Positions 53,337-63,001 of a stretch of DNA of 64,000 nt are shown one piece after another; within the stretch, counting starts at the first letter, position 1, and the number at the start of each line of letters is the position of its first letter. Under the pieces are notes generated by a model. The model made no database searches, was not told the DNA's origin, and worked only from the letters and a program-made list of their open reading frames with translations. This DNA comes from Maribacter aquimaris (lineage in GTDB: Bacteria; Bacteroidota; Bacteroidia; Flavobacteriales; Flavobacteriaceae): positions 1 to 64,000 of the forward strand of contig NZ_JABTCF010000011.1 of NCBI RefSeq assembly GCF_014596745.1, read 5' to 3'. The translations under genes and the position numbers were made by a program.

Positions 53337-53693
53337 TTATTTACTACTGACTTTTTCACCCAATTCAATGAGTAATTTACCCAAGGTTTCCTTGGCAACG
53401 CTTTTCCCGTCCAAGTCCTCCATCTTTGTGGCCAAACTGTTTTCCAGGTCGGTTATTCGAATATTCACATCGGTTGAAACATCATCAATTGATTTTCTTA
53501 AGTCGGTCCCGACCTCCTCAATCAAATCCTCCAAAATCTTTTTCTTATTGAGGATATCTTCCTTTAAAGCCTCGAACTCTGCGTCATAGCTCTGGATATT
53601 ATCACCAAAAATGAGGTTTTTTATCGCTTCTATCTTTGAGTCCGGGTCTTGCTTTCCGTGTAGATTAATTACAGGTTTTTGATCCTTTGACAT
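53337..53693 (-). CDS. small coiled-coil protein
   Basis: A 118-residue protein. Residues 30-105 have heptad-like spacing and high Lys/Glu/Asp content (FEALKEDILNKKKILEDLIEEV, ITDLENSLATKMEDL). It is the first gene of the four-gene operon, 22 bp before the GTPase-partner gene. It probably oligomerises and scaffolds the neighbours. It has no enzymatic motif; database names such as 'fructose 1,6-bisphosphatase' sometimes given to such small proteins would not be justified here. Confidence 0.65.
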   Translation of the reverse strand: MSKDQKPVINLHGKQDPDSKIEAIKNLIFGDNIQSYDAEFEALKEDILNKKKILEDLIEEVGTDLRKSIDDVSTDVNIRITDLENSLATKMEDLDGKSVAKETLGKLLIELGEKVSSK

Positions 53694-54052
53694 TATTGGT
53701 TTTATTTAACGGGTTTTAATATAGTAATTGGCTATTGAATTCAATCAAATATCGAGCACATTCAATTTCATCAAAAAATAGGGAATAAAATCCCCTAACA
53801 AATGAAATATAGTGTTTTCAAGCTAGTTTTCAAAGATATAACAAATTAGGTTTCCTATTTTGATTTATCCTTTTTAAAGCTATAGCCGAAAAATAATCCC
53901 TATTTGTTGGTGGTAAAACCGACCTTTTAAAAAGCTGTTATTCACGCGCAACGATTTACTTCGAAGAATATCATCATGTAAAAGCCCCTGGTATTTTTAG
54001 TAAACCACTGGTATCACATTGATTGACCATTAATAAAAAAATCGATACGTCC
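53694..54052. other. 359-bp gene-free stretch
   Basis: The left edge should hold the promoter of the leftward four-gene operon (AT-rich, TATATTAAAAC on the minus strand near 53720). Nothing else is seen. Confidence 0.3.
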
Positions 54053-55222
54053 CTATACGTGTCTTAGATTGAAAATTTGATGAATATTGGCCTTTGCGAA
54101 TCCTGCGCTTCCGGTCAACCCTTTTCTTCCGATTCCCGTAACGATATGGATATTGTCGTCTATGGTCGCTTGATAAACATCCGCCGATTTACAATGGGAG
54201 AACAAACCGTACCATCGCCTTTGTATTTCGTATGTGGGCAAATCAATAATCCTCTTGGCTTCTTGTTGTATGTAATTATCAACATCCATATCCAGGTCCG
54301 TTCCCAAGGTATCTATTTTAGATACATAAACCGATTGCTGTGACTCCCCAAGAATAATTGATCCGTCGACGGACTGCTTAAAGATGATCTGCACTCCACA
54401 TTTCTTTCCCACAGAACTGAACTTTTCCCCTGATTTCATCCCAGTATACGAGGGGCATTCTTGAAAAGCCCCATAGGAGCGTATTGCCCGTCCAGTAAAT
54501 ATTGAACTTGGTAATCTATACTTCTGCTGCGACTTGGTCTGCATCATTTGCAGTTTTGACACCACTAAATCACTTTCACGGAACAATTTCGGATACAAGG
54601 TCTTAAAGTCAGTACCATTACAAATGATAACCTTTGCCGCCGATAATGATTTATTGTTCGAGCATTGTACCTCTATCCCATTAGATAAGGCCATACAATC
54701 GATTACCGTACAATTTGAAAAAAGGACCAACCCCACTGCCTTTAAATATTTATGTAATCTATTGATCATAACCCGTGGCTCTACCATTATCTCCTCGGGG
54801 AAAAAAAGTCCGGATGTAACATAGTCCTTACGCAAACCCGGATAAGAGTTGAGACATTTCTTTTTGGTCAATAGCACGGAGGGGTAATCATTGTCCTTGT
54901 TAATTTGATGCAGTTCCACCAGCAACTGTTCCTCTTTAGGGTTGGATGCAAAATATACGCTACCTTCTTGGCGTACACTAATATCGAACTGTTGCTGGAT
55001 TTCCTTATAAACCCTTAAACTCTCCCTTCCGAAAAGCTGCCATTTACTATTCATCCCTGAAGGCACTATTTGCCCAAAGTTACTTATAGTGGCTCCTTGC
55101 GGCGTATTATCCCTTTCTATCAACGCCACCTTCAATCCTCTTTCGAGGGCATGATAGGCATGAAAGGTTCCTAGAACCCCGCCTCCTACCACGATAAGGT
55201 CATATTGTGGTTGTATCGTCAT
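54053..55222 (-). CDS. FAD-dependent oxidoreductase (DAO family)
   Basis: A 389-residue flavoenzyme with the FAD motif VVGGGVLGTFHAYHALERG at residues 12-30. The following NFGQIVPSGM and the C-terminal GIGRKGLTGSAG are close to the TIGR03364 group of D-amino-acid-oxidase-like enzymes, some of which act in phosphonate metabolism. No phosphonate genes are nearby, so the substrate, likely a secondary or primary amine, is open. Single-gene transcript on the minus strand. Confidence 0.8.
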   Translation of the reverse strand: MTIQPQYDLIVVGGGVLGTFHAYHALERGLKVALIERDNTPQGATISNFGQIVPSGMNSKWQLFGRESLRVYKEIQQQFDISVRQEGSVYFASNPKEEQLLVELHQINKDNDYPSVLLTKKKCLNSYPGLRKDYVTSGLFFPEEIMVEPRVMINRLHKYLKAVGLVLFSNCTVIDCMALSNGIEVQCSNNKSLSAAKVIICNGTDFKTLYPKLFRESDLVVSKLQMMQTKSQQKYRLPSSIFTGRAIRSYGAFQECPSYTGMKSGEKFSSVGKKCGVQIIFKQSVDGSIILGESQQSVYVSKIDTLGTDLDMDVDNYIQQEAKRIIDLPTYEIQRRWYGLFSHCKSADVYQATIDDNIHIVTGIGRKGLTGSAGFAKANIHQIFNLRHV

Positions 55223-55674
55223 ATACCAGTCCTTTAAGTCTTACCATCGGCCATCGCCGACCCAAAATACCCACAATCGAAATATTCCAAAGTCAACACA
55301 AATACATGGTCAATAAAATTCCATATCCCTACCTCCTAATATTGAAACGCGATTGAATTGGCCCTCCCAGGCCATTGTAATAAACAATATTCATGAATAT
55401 TATTCTGAAAAATAATTTTTCCAGGTTATAAGATGGTTATAAAAAAAGATGTAAGAAGTCTATTGTTAAACATTGCCTAACCTAACTTTAAGATAGACTT
55501 TACAGCAATATCAAAATTTATTCGAAACCTTTGGTATAGTTGAAGTCCTGACTATGAAGAATATTCCAGTTTCGCTTGCAACATTCCTATTCGATTTTCT
55601 TCTGGATCGTATGGGCACTTACGGTTCACCCCTAAAAGTGAAGAAAAACAACCAACCAATCCGACCCCGTTCAA
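55223..55674. other. 452-bp intergenic region
   Basis: ATG 55554 to TGA 55694 encodes 46 residues and overlaps the start of the next gene by 20 bp; it might be a coupled upstream ORF but has no other support. GGCCCTCC/AGGCC traces near 55363 form no convincing hairpin. Confidence 0.25.
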
Positions 55675-56547
55675 ATGAAAAAAAGACCTATTGAAATTGT
55701 GGTCATTTCCGATGTGCATCTAGGCACTTACGGTTGCCATGCCAAAGAACTATTGAAGTATTTAAAGTCCATCAAACCGAACCAGGTCATCCTCAATGGG
55801 GATATTGTTGACATCTGGCAATTTAGCAAACACTATTGGCCAAAATCGCACATGAAGATCATCAAGCTTCTATTGCAATGGGTTGCCAAAGGGGTAAAAG
55901 TGCAATACATTACCGGGAACCATGATGAAATGCTTCGAAAATTCTCAGGTTTTAAAATGGGTTCGTTCAGTATCGCTAACAAGGAATTGCTTAACATTCA
56001 TGGTAAAAAGGCATGGATATTCCATGGGGATGTATTTGATGTTACCATGCGACATTCCAAGTGGATCGCGAAACTTGGGGCTATGGGTTACGACTTTCTG
56101 ATCCTCCTGAACAGTGCCGTAAACTTTGTTTCCAAAAAAATGGGCAAAAAACCCGTTTCCATGTCCAAAAAAATAAAAAACGGGGTGAAATCGGCCATAA
56201 AGTTCATCAGTGATTTTGAGCAGACCGCAGCGGATATCGCCATTGAAAAAGAATTTGATTATGTTATCTGTGGACATATACACCAACCTGTTATTCAAAA
56301 GGTAACCACGACCAAAGGTTCTGTCATGTACTTAAATTCCGGTGACTGGGTTGAAAACCTTACCGCCTTGGAATTCTCCCAGGGCAAATGGGAACTATAC
56401 AGATATGATGATGACATTGCCATACATTCCCGAGACATGGAAGTTTTTGAACCGACCGAATTATTGGAAAAAAATGAACTGTTTGAACGTTTGATGCTCG
56501 AGTTCCAAACCATTTCGGTGCCTAGCGGCAATGTAAAAACAAAGTAG
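55675..56547 (+). CDS. LpxH-like metallophosphoesterase
   Basis: A 290-residue calcineurin-fold enzyme of the UDP-2,3-diacylglucosamine diphosphatase family. Motifs in order: SDVHLGTYGCHA near residue 13, NGDIVDIWQF near 43, TGNHDEML near 80, FHGDVFD near 120 and CGHIHQP near 205. It is longer than E. coli LpxH (240 residues). It heads a tight three-gene operon with a glycosyltransferase (9 bp later) and a GH1 enzyme, so the substrate may be a glycolipid rather than a lipid A precursor. Confidence 0.85.
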   Translation: MKKRPIEIVVISDVHLGTYGCHAKELLKYLKSIKPNQVILNGDIVDIWQFSKHYWPKSHMKIIKLLLQWVAKGVKVQYITGNHDEMLRKFSGFKMGSFSIANKELLNIHGKKAWIFHGDVFDVTMRHSKWIAKLGAMGYDFLILLNSAVNFVSKKMGKKPVSMSKKIKNGVKSAIKFISDFEQTAADIAIEKEFDYVICGHIHQPVIQKVTTTKGSVMYLNSGDWVENLTALEFSQGKWELYRYDDDIAIHSRDMEVFEPTELLEKNELFERLMLEFQTISVPSGNVKTK

Positions 56548-56556
56548 GCCGATTCA

Positions 56557-57564
56557 ATGAAAATACTATACGCAATTCAAGGTACCGGCAATGGTCATTT
56601 AAGCCGAGCAAGGGACATAATTCCCGAACTACGTAAAAGAAAGATCGCCCTCGATATTTTGGTCAGTGGTACCCAGGCCGATGTCAAAATCCCTTATCCC
56701 ATTAAATATCAATTAAAAGGCCTGAGTTTTATCTTTGGAAAAAAGGGGGGTGTGGATATGTGGCGGACCTACCTTAAAACCAACGCTGCCCAATTACAGA
56801 AAGAAATAAGGAATCTTCCGATTACAGATTATGACCTGATCATTAATGACTTTGAGCCCGTGTCGGCATGGGCATGCAAATTAAGGGATAAACCGTGTGT
56901 TGGTTTTAGCCATCAGGCGGCAGTAATTGCCCCCAACACTCCAAAACCCCTAAAGAACGATCTTTTAGGAAAAATGATCTTAAAAAAATATGCTCCTACG
57001 AGCCATGCCTATGGGCTGCATTTCAAGGCCTATGGGGACCACATATTCACCCCTATCATTCGTAAGGAAATCAGAAACTCGACCAGAACCTTGGGTGATT
57101 ATTATACGGTTTACCTTCCCTCTTACAGCGACGAAAAAATATTGAAGATGCTTTCCAAACTGAAAGGCGTAAAATGGGAAGTATTTTCTAAACATACCCT
57201 TACGGGCTTCCTTTTCAAAAACATAACCGTTCGTAAAATCAATAATGAGGCCTTTATACGAAGCATGGCCAATTGCAGGGGTATTCTTTGCGGTGCAGGT
57301 TTTGAAACCCCTGCGGAGGCCCTTTATCTAGGAAAAAAATTGTTGGCAATACCCATGAAAGGGCAATATGAACAACAATGCAATGCCATGGCCCTTAATG
57401 AAATCGGGGTTCCCACTATGAAATCATTAAAAATGAAACATTTGGAAGTTTTGGGAAACTGGGTTGAAACAGATCATAAAACCAATATTCACTATCCGGA
57501 TATTACGGCCAATATTGTTAATCAGATCCTTCAAGAAGCTTCCGTCGGCCAAATGCATTACTAA
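56557..57564 (+). CDS. glycosyltransferase, GT28/MurG-like
   Basis: A 335-residue GT-B fold protein. The N-terminal loop GTGNGHLSRARDI binds the acceptor side. The C-terminal GILCGAGFETPAEALYLGKKLLAIPMKGQYEQ is the nucleotide-sugar-binding region of the MurG/UDP-glucuronosyltransferase class. No membrane helix; it may be peripheral. Between an LpxH-like phosphoesterase and a GH1 glucosidase, with gaps of 9 and 2 bp, it is likely to act on a lipid-linked or membrane glycoside. Confidence 0.85.
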   Translation: MKILYAIQGTGNGHLSRARDIIPELRKRKIALDILVSGTQADVKIPYPIKYQLKGLSFIFGKKGGVDMWRTYLKTNAAQLQKEIRNLPITDYDLIINDFEPVSAWACKLRDKPCVGFSHQAAVIAPNTPKPLKNDLLGKMILKKYAPTSHAYGLHFKAYGDHIFTPIIRKEIRNSTRTLGDYYTVYLPSYSDEKILKMLSKLKGVKWEVFSKHTLTGFLFKNITVRKINNEAFIRSMANCRGILCGAGFETPAEALYLGKKLLAIPMKGQYEQQCNAMALNEIGVPTMKSLKMKHLEVLGNWVETDHKTNIHYPDITANIVNQILQEASVGQMHY

Positions 57565-57566
57565 AT

Positions 57567-58937
57567 TTGACACCACCAAATCCAAATTTTTCGGACTACG
57601 GATTAAAAGCATCCGATTTTGGCCCCGATTTTATTTGGGGGGTATCCACTGCCGCCTACCAAATTGAAGGTGCCTACAACAGTGATGATAAGGGCGAGTC
57701 TATATGGGACCGCTTTACCTCGGACAAAAAAAACATTCATCAAGGCCAAAATGGGCAAATTGCCTGTGACTTTTACCATCGGTACAGAGAAGATATCCTT
57801 TTAATGAAGTCGATGAACATTCCCCATTTTAGATTTTCATTATCATGGTCAAGACTAATGCCGAAAGGTCAGGGTACCCTAAGTATTGCCGGAATAGATT
57901 TTTACAACCGAGTTATTGATTTCTGTCTCGAATGTGGCATAACCCCTTGGGCAACCCTATACCATTGGGATCTGCCCCAAGCCTTGGAGGAAAAAGGCGG
58001 ATGGACCAATAGAGCCATTCTTGGCTGGTTTGAAACTTATGCTCGACATTGTGGCCAAGCATTCGGAGATCGAGTAAAACACTGGATTGTCCTGAACGAA
58101 CCTATGGTTTTTACCGGCGCAGGGTATTTTTTAGGGGCGCATGCTCCCGGCAAAAAAGGCTTGGGGAATTTTCTGCCTGCGGTTCACCATACAACCCTAT
58201 GCCAAGCATTGGGAGGCAAGGTTTTACGTGAAGCGGTGAAGGAAGGTGTAATTGGTTCCACATTCTCGTGCTCCATGATAACACCATATTCCAGAAAAAA
58301 AAGGGATCTAATGGCCGCAAAAAAAGCAGATGCATTATTGAACCGTTTGTTCATTGAACCTTGTTTGGGTTTGGGCTACCCGACCGATGACCTAAGTATC
58401 CTAAAACGTATGGAAAAATACCAAAAGGTAGGGGATGATAAAAACATGGTTTTCGATTTTGACTTTATAGGCATTCAAAATTATACCAGAGAGGTCGTAA
58501 AACACAGTTTTACCGTACCTTATCTAAGGTCAAAACTCGTAAATGCGACCAAACGAAACGTACCCACTACGTTGATGGATTGGGAGGTATATCCAAAAAG
58601 TATCCACGCCATGATATCCCAGTTCAATGCCTACAAAGGGATAAAAAAATTGATTATCACAGAAAATGGTGCCGCTTTTGAAGATACGGTCCTCAACGGT
58701 CATGTCGATGACCCTAAAAGACTTTCCTATCTACAGGAATATATCAAGGAAGTGTATAGGGCAAAAAAAGCGGGCTTGGTGATACATGGGTACTTTATAT
58801 GGACATTTACCGACAACTTTGAATGGGCCGAAGGGTATTATCCAAGATTTGGTCTTGTACATAACAACTTCAATACCCAAAAAAGGTTGGTCAAGACTTC
58901 CGGCAAATGGTATTCAACTTTTCTGGAAGGTCATTGA
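57567..58937 (+). CDS. GH1 family beta-glucosidase
   Basis: A 456-residue enzyme without a signal peptide. The acid/base is Glu178 in VLNEPMVF and the nucleophile Glu366 in IITENGAAFED; the N-terminal FIWGVSTAAYQIEGA and C-terminal WTFTDNFEWAEGY are family hallmarks. It begins with TTG 57567, 2 bp after the preceding stop; the only in-frame ATG is far downstream. Cytoplasmic location together with the phosphoesterase and glycosyltransferase suggests turnover of an intracellular glycoside or glycolipid rather than scavenging. Confidence 0.9.
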   Translation: MTPPNPNFSDYGLKASDFGPDFIWGVSTAAYQIEGAYNSDDKGESIWDRFTSDKKNIHQGQNGQIACDFYHRYREDILLMKSMNIPHFRFSLSWSRLMPKGQGTLSIAGIDFYNRVIDFCLECGITPWATLYHWDLPQALEEKGGWTNRAILGWFETYARHCGQAFGDRVKHWIVLNEPMVFTGAGYFLGAHAPGKKGLGNFLPAVHHTTLCQALGGKVLREAVKEGVIGSTFSCSMITPYSRKKRDLMAAKKADALLNRLFIEPCLGLGYPTDDLSILKRMEKYQKVGDDKNMVFDFDFIGIQNYTREVVKHSFTVPYLRSKLVNATKRNVPTTLMDWEVYPKSIHAMISQFNAYKGIKKLIITENGAAFEDTVLNGHVDDPKRLSYLQEYIKEVYRAKKAGLVIHGYFIWTFTDNFEWAEGYYPRFGLVHNNFNTQKRLVKTSGKWYSTFLEGH

Positions 58938-59457
58938 ACTTATGTCCTATCCAAAAAAAGGACATAAAAAAAAGCCAATGTCGCCACCAGCTTTAACTAA
59001 ACTAACTCAAACAAAGAACGTCTCCTCCCGAAAGAGGCCAAGCAAAAATAAAGAAACAGGAAAGTTTTGGTGTTAGGTGATTTTGAACCTTAGGTTAAGT
59101 TTATAATTTCAAAACCTAAGCAAAACGTTTGACCCTAATTAAAAAAACAAGTGGCTTTGCAATACGCTCAAGGGGTCAGACCTTTCACTTTATATCCCAG
59201 CGCGAAAACCCAGGAATTGTATCTTTCATCCTAGAAGGGTCCAGGTCGTAAATCTTCATGATAGTACCCTAATCAGAAAACCAATCTAAGCTTCCCCTTA
59301 TTATACCATCGTGCGGATTTTATCACGCTATGGTACATATAACCAACAAAATCAATCATTTACGTGCTGAATATTAATTTAATTTCCTAAATTAATTGCG
59401 GAAAAACGTTAACATTCCAAAAACAAAAAGGACTAACAATAAACAATCGTATCTAAC
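58938..59457. other. 520-bp gene-free stretch
   Basis: TTATGTCC (58940-58947) faces GGACATAA a few bases later but lacks a T run, so it is not a clear terminator. A 44-residue very basic frame (58942-59076) is probably chance. The right end is AT-rich and should contain the promoter of the lipoprotein gene. Confidence 0.3.
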
Positions 59458-60087
59458 ATGAAAAAAATGACAGTATTAACCCTATTCCTGACCGTTGCAA
59501 CACTAGTATCCTGTAGCAACCATGAGACAACTGAAGATGAACTAACTTCTGTGAATTCCAAAACCTCAAAAGATCAAGCCGATGAACCTATTTACGGCCA
59601 TCAATTCTATTATGCGAGTACGGAGATTGAGATCAATAGGTTAAAACTGCAAAAAACAAAACTTGTAGCTGAATTTGAAAACGGCAACAAAGTGGTAATG
59701 GAACAAATAGAAAAAATACAAAAGGATATTAAAAAATTAAAAAGATTCAATGAATCATTACTCTTTATAAAAAGGCCTAAGGGATCTAAAGGCCCAATGC
59801 CACCAAAACCTTGCTTAATAGATGATAGAAGTAATTGTATTCCTCGACAGAACCTATCTCCAAATACCGTAATCGTATTGGGTGAAGAATTGATCGTTAC
59901 CAGTGTTCTTATAAAAAACAACAAGGAAGAATCGGTTGACACCTCATTTCAGTCCATAAAAGACGAATATGGTCAAAGTGCCCTGCAGTTAAAAACAAGC
60001 TTGGAAGGAGAGGGCATAATGTACACAACACTAAAATCAGAAGCCGTCGGTGAGATTACTATCCCCACTCCCGTAGTTTACGAATAA
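59458..60087 (+). CDS. hypothetical lipoprotein with coiled coil
   Basis: A 209-residue protein with a lipoprotein signal (TLVSCSN, Cys20). Residues 55-100 form a strongly charged helix likely to be a coiled coil (EIEINRLKLQ..., VVMEQIEKIQKDIKKLKRF). A proline-rich PKGSKGPMPPKPC and a second cysteine motif follow, then a small beta domain. Function unknown. It precedes the CHAT-TPR gene, separated only by a terminator-like hairpin. Confidence 0.65.
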   Translation: MKKMTVLTLFLTVATLVSCSNHETTEDELTSVNSKTSKDQADEPIYGHQFYYASTEIEINRLKLQKTKLVAEFENGNKVVMEQIEKIQKDIKKLKRFNESLLFIKRPKGSKGPMPPKPCLIDDRSNCIPRQNLSPNTVIVLGEELIVTSVLIKNNKEESVDTSFQSIKDEYGQSALQLKTSLEGEGIMYTTLKSEAVGEITIPTPVVYE

Positions 60088-60110
60088 ATTGCTTGAAATC
60101 AGTATATTTA

Positions 60111-60139
60111 AGCTCTCCGCCAAAAGGAGGGCTTTTTTT
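60111..60139 (+). terminator. terminator hairpin abutting the CHAT gene start
   Basis: AGCTCTCC (60111-60118) pairs with GGAGGGCT (60126-60133) around a 7-base loop, with one G-T pair, then T continues to 60139. ATG 60140 follows at once. The right arm contains AGGAGG (60125-60130), a strong Shine-Dalgarno sequence 9 bp before the ATG, so the hairpin could both terminate upstream transcripts and hide the ribosome-binding site. Confidence 0.7.
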
Positions 60140-63001
60140 ATGAAGTATCTAGTAGCAGTAGTACTCCAAATCGGTATCTTTCTTTGTTTTCAGTGTTCCA
60201 ATGCACAATCTTCAGAGTTGGAACAGGCATTTAACAATGCCTATGATTATCATTATACCAATAAAGATAGCGCCTACTATTTCTATAATAAGACAATTGC
60301 TTTAGGGGATAAGCAGAATGAACTGGAATATATGCTCAGTGCATACATTTATTTAATGAATGCCAACGGGTACTATTACGATTTAAAAAATTATCGAAAA
60401 AACTTAAAAAAAGAAGATAGCCTCTTACGTTATGATAAGCGTTTCAAAACCTTATCGAACATCGATTATTATACAGATTACCTGCTTTTTGATAAAGGAA
60501 ATTACCATTATAAAATAAAGGATTACACCACGGCTAAAGGGTATTTTCAAAAACTCTTTGCCAAACTCAATGCAATACCCAAAGCCCAACGTAATCGTAA
60601 TGATTTGGCCACCCTATCAAGCCTGTACAGCTTTCTTGGGGCTATCTATAAACATACGGGCAAATATGAATTGGCGGAGTATCACTTTAAAAAAGACATT
60701 GCATTGGTATCCACCTACAAGGATAGTATGGATGATTGGAAGACTTCCTCAATGAACTCCAAAAAATTACTATCCCAGGTGTATGAGGACAAAAAAGATT
60801 TTAAGGCAGCAAACCTATTGTTGACCGAAGCTTTATCCTACTATAAATCACAAATAAAAGACCCAAGCTTTAAGAACAGGATCCTCTCTACCTATATTCT
60901 ATTGGCCAAGAATTATATCATACAAGGGAATTTCAAATCGGCCATTGCCACTTTGGACGAAAGTGCTTACCTCTATTTTGAAGACAACCCATTTTCAAGG
61001 GAGGTAGACTTAATTTATGGGGATGCCTATATGGGTTTAAAAGAATACGATAAAGCCGAGGCCTATTATCATGCCGGATTACTGAAAATAAAAGCGTATC
61101 GCGAGAATCAAAAGCATCAAGATATGGCGATGGTTTATACAAGATTGGGTAAGGTGTCTTTAAGGCAACAGAAAATACCAGAAGCTTTAACGTACTATCA
61201 AATGGCATTGATGCAGTTGGAAGAAGATTTTAACGACCCCGATTATGCATCGAATCCCGATCCGGACAAGGTACTTTCGAAAACAATCTTGGTCACGGTC
61301 TTAAAAGAAAAACTTAATGCCCTCTATGAAAGTTATACGATTACCAATGATATTGAATATTTAAAAAAAGCAAATAGCACTTCCAAAACCATTATAAAAA
61401 CCTTGGATGTTTTACGACCGGAATTTGAAAGTAAATTAGATAAGGAGTTTTTAAATACGGAAACCTATCCTACGATTCAGACCATGGTCCGTATTTCGTA
61501 TGAATTATTCCAACAGTCTAAAGAAAACAGCTATATCGAGGATGCTTTTTATTATATGGAAAAAAGCAAGAGCATTACACTTTTGGAGGCTCTTAGGAAT
61601 TCGGAAGCCACCAAATACGGGAACATACCTGATGACATGATCAGTGAGGAGCAAATTTATCGGGCTAAAATATCCCATTTCGATGAAGAGATCTTCAACT
61701 CGGATCCAAACGATAAAGCCGCCTTGATCGACTCCTTGTTCCTAATCAAAAAAGAGTACTATGAATACATCGCAAAAATAGAACATGACTACCCCAAATA
61801 CCATGCTTTAAAGTATAACGCTGATGTCGTTTCCACACAAGAAATAAAAAATGAATTACATCCAAATCAATCGGTCCTTAGTTATTTGGTTACCGATAAT
61901 TCGATATTCCTTACATTACTAACCCATGAAAATGATGCTTTTTATAAGTTGCCATTTAACGAAAACCTTAAAAAAACAATTACCGATTATTACCGACAGC
62001 TATCAATGCCAAATATCGAGGACAGAACAAGCTATAGCATAAATAGTAATCTTATCTATAAAGCTATCATTGAGCCTGCAATGGATAACAATAAGTCTAC
62101 AGATATTGTAATCCTTGCTGATGATGTCCTAAATTATATTCCTTTTGATGTACTGCAAACAGATTCAGGAAATGAGAAATCCTATTTACTTTATAAGTAT
62201 AGCATTAGTTATGCGAGTTCGGCGACATTATACTTGGAACAAAGCAAAGCGAACCTAAAAAGTAGTAACAAGCTGATGATCTTTGCGCCTAATTTCAACA
62301 GATCGGTCTCGGGGATAAAAGCGGATCGGGAAAGGTTTGACAAGGGGCCATTAATTTATAACGTTCAAGAAGCAAAGAATATTTCCGAGTATTTCAAGGG
62401 AACGATTTACGATGGGAATAGGGCGAGTATTGCAAATTTTCAAAAGGATCTTGATGCCTATAATTTGATTCACTTTGCAACCCACGCATCCGCCAATGAT
62501 GAATTTCCCGACTATTCCTATTTAGCCTTCGAGGATACGGGGAACACCTCCAATTTATTATATGCAAAAGATTTGTACAATTATCATATCAATGCCGATT
62601 TGGTGACTTTAAGTGCATGTGAGACCGGTTTCGGAAAACTACAAAAGGGGGAAGGAATGCTTAGTTTGGCGAGAGGGTTCAATTATGCGGGTGTACCCGC
62701 AATAGTCACTACCTTATGGAAAATAAACGATCAGAGCACCTCTGAAATAATGAAATTCTTTTACGAGAACCTAAGTAACGGGTTAAACAAAAAGGAAGCC
62801 TTGCGACAAGCAAAACTAAGGTACTTAAATTCAAATGACGATGCGCTATTAAGACACCCGTACTATTGGTCCGGTATTGTAATAACAGGTAATACGATGC
62901 CCTTAAACAGTACGGATTATTTGTTGTGGGCAATCGTAGCCCTTATTGCACTGCTACTTATCTGGTTGCTATACAAAAAGTCAATTAACCGCGTCAAGTA
63001 G
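60140..63001 (+). CDS. TPR-CHAT domain protein
   Basis: A 953-residue secreted protein. The signal peptide (MKYLVAVVLQIGIFLCFQCSNAQ) leads to several TPR repeats over about residues 110-380, a linker, and a caspase-like CHAT domain from about 620 to 900. The catalytic dyad is visible: His782 in FATHAS and Cys827 in SACETG. A C-terminal membrane helix (LWAIVALIALLLIWLLY) and a basic tail follow, so the protein is anchored with TPR and CHAT in the periplasm. I chose ATG 60140; the TTG at 60089 lies upstream of the hairpin. It converges on and overlaps the TPR anti-sigma-like gene by 21 bp. Confidence 0.88.
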   Translation: MKYLVAVVLQIGIFLCFQCSNAQSSELEQAFNNAYDYHYTNKDSAYYFYNKTIALGDKQNELEYMLSAYIYLMNANGYYYDLKNYRKNLKKEDSLLRYDKRFKTLSNIDYYTDYLLFDKGNYHYKIKDYTTAKGYFQKLFAKLNAIPKAQRNRNDLATLSSLYSFLGAIYKHTGKYELAEYHFKKDIALVSTYKDSMDDWKTSSMNSKKLLSQVYEDKKDFKAANLLLTEALSYYKSQIKDPSFKNRILSTYILLAKNYIIQGNFKSAIATLDESAYLYFEDNPFSREVDLIYGDAYMGLKEYDKAEAYYHAGLLKIKAYRENQKHQDMAMVYTRLGKVSLRQQKIPEALTYYQMALMQLEEDFNDPDYASNPDPDKVLSKTILVTVLKEKLNALYESYTITNDIEYLKKANSTSKTIIKTLDVLRPEFESKLDKEFLNTETYPTIQTMVRISYELFQQSKENSYIEDAFYYMEKSKSITLLEALRNSEATKYGNIPDDMISEEQIYRAKISHFDEEIFNSDPNDKAALIDSLFLIKKEYYEYIAKIEHDYPKYHALKYNADVVSTQEIKNELHPNQSVLSYLVTDNSIFLTLLTHENDAFYKLPFNENLKKTITDYYRQLSMPNIEDRTSYSINSNLIYKAIIEPAMDNNKSTDIVILADDVLNYIPFDVLQTDSGNEKSYLLYKYSISYASSATLYLEQSKANLKSSNKLMIFAPNFNRSVSGIKADRERFDKGPLIYNVQEAKNISEYFKGTIYDGNRASIANFQKDLDAYNLIHFATHASANDEFPDYSYLAFEDTGNTSNLLYAKDLYNYHINADLVTLSACETGFGKLQKGEGMLSLARGFNYAGVPAIVTTLWKINDQSTSEIMKFFYENLSNGLNKKEALRQAKLRYLNSNDDALLRHPYYWSGIVITGNTMPLNSTDYLLWAIVALIALLLIWLLYKKSINRVK

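Noticed and set aside
58942-59076. 44-residue basic peptide after the GH1 gene
   Set aside because: Low-complexity Lys-rich translation of an A-rich stretch without other support.
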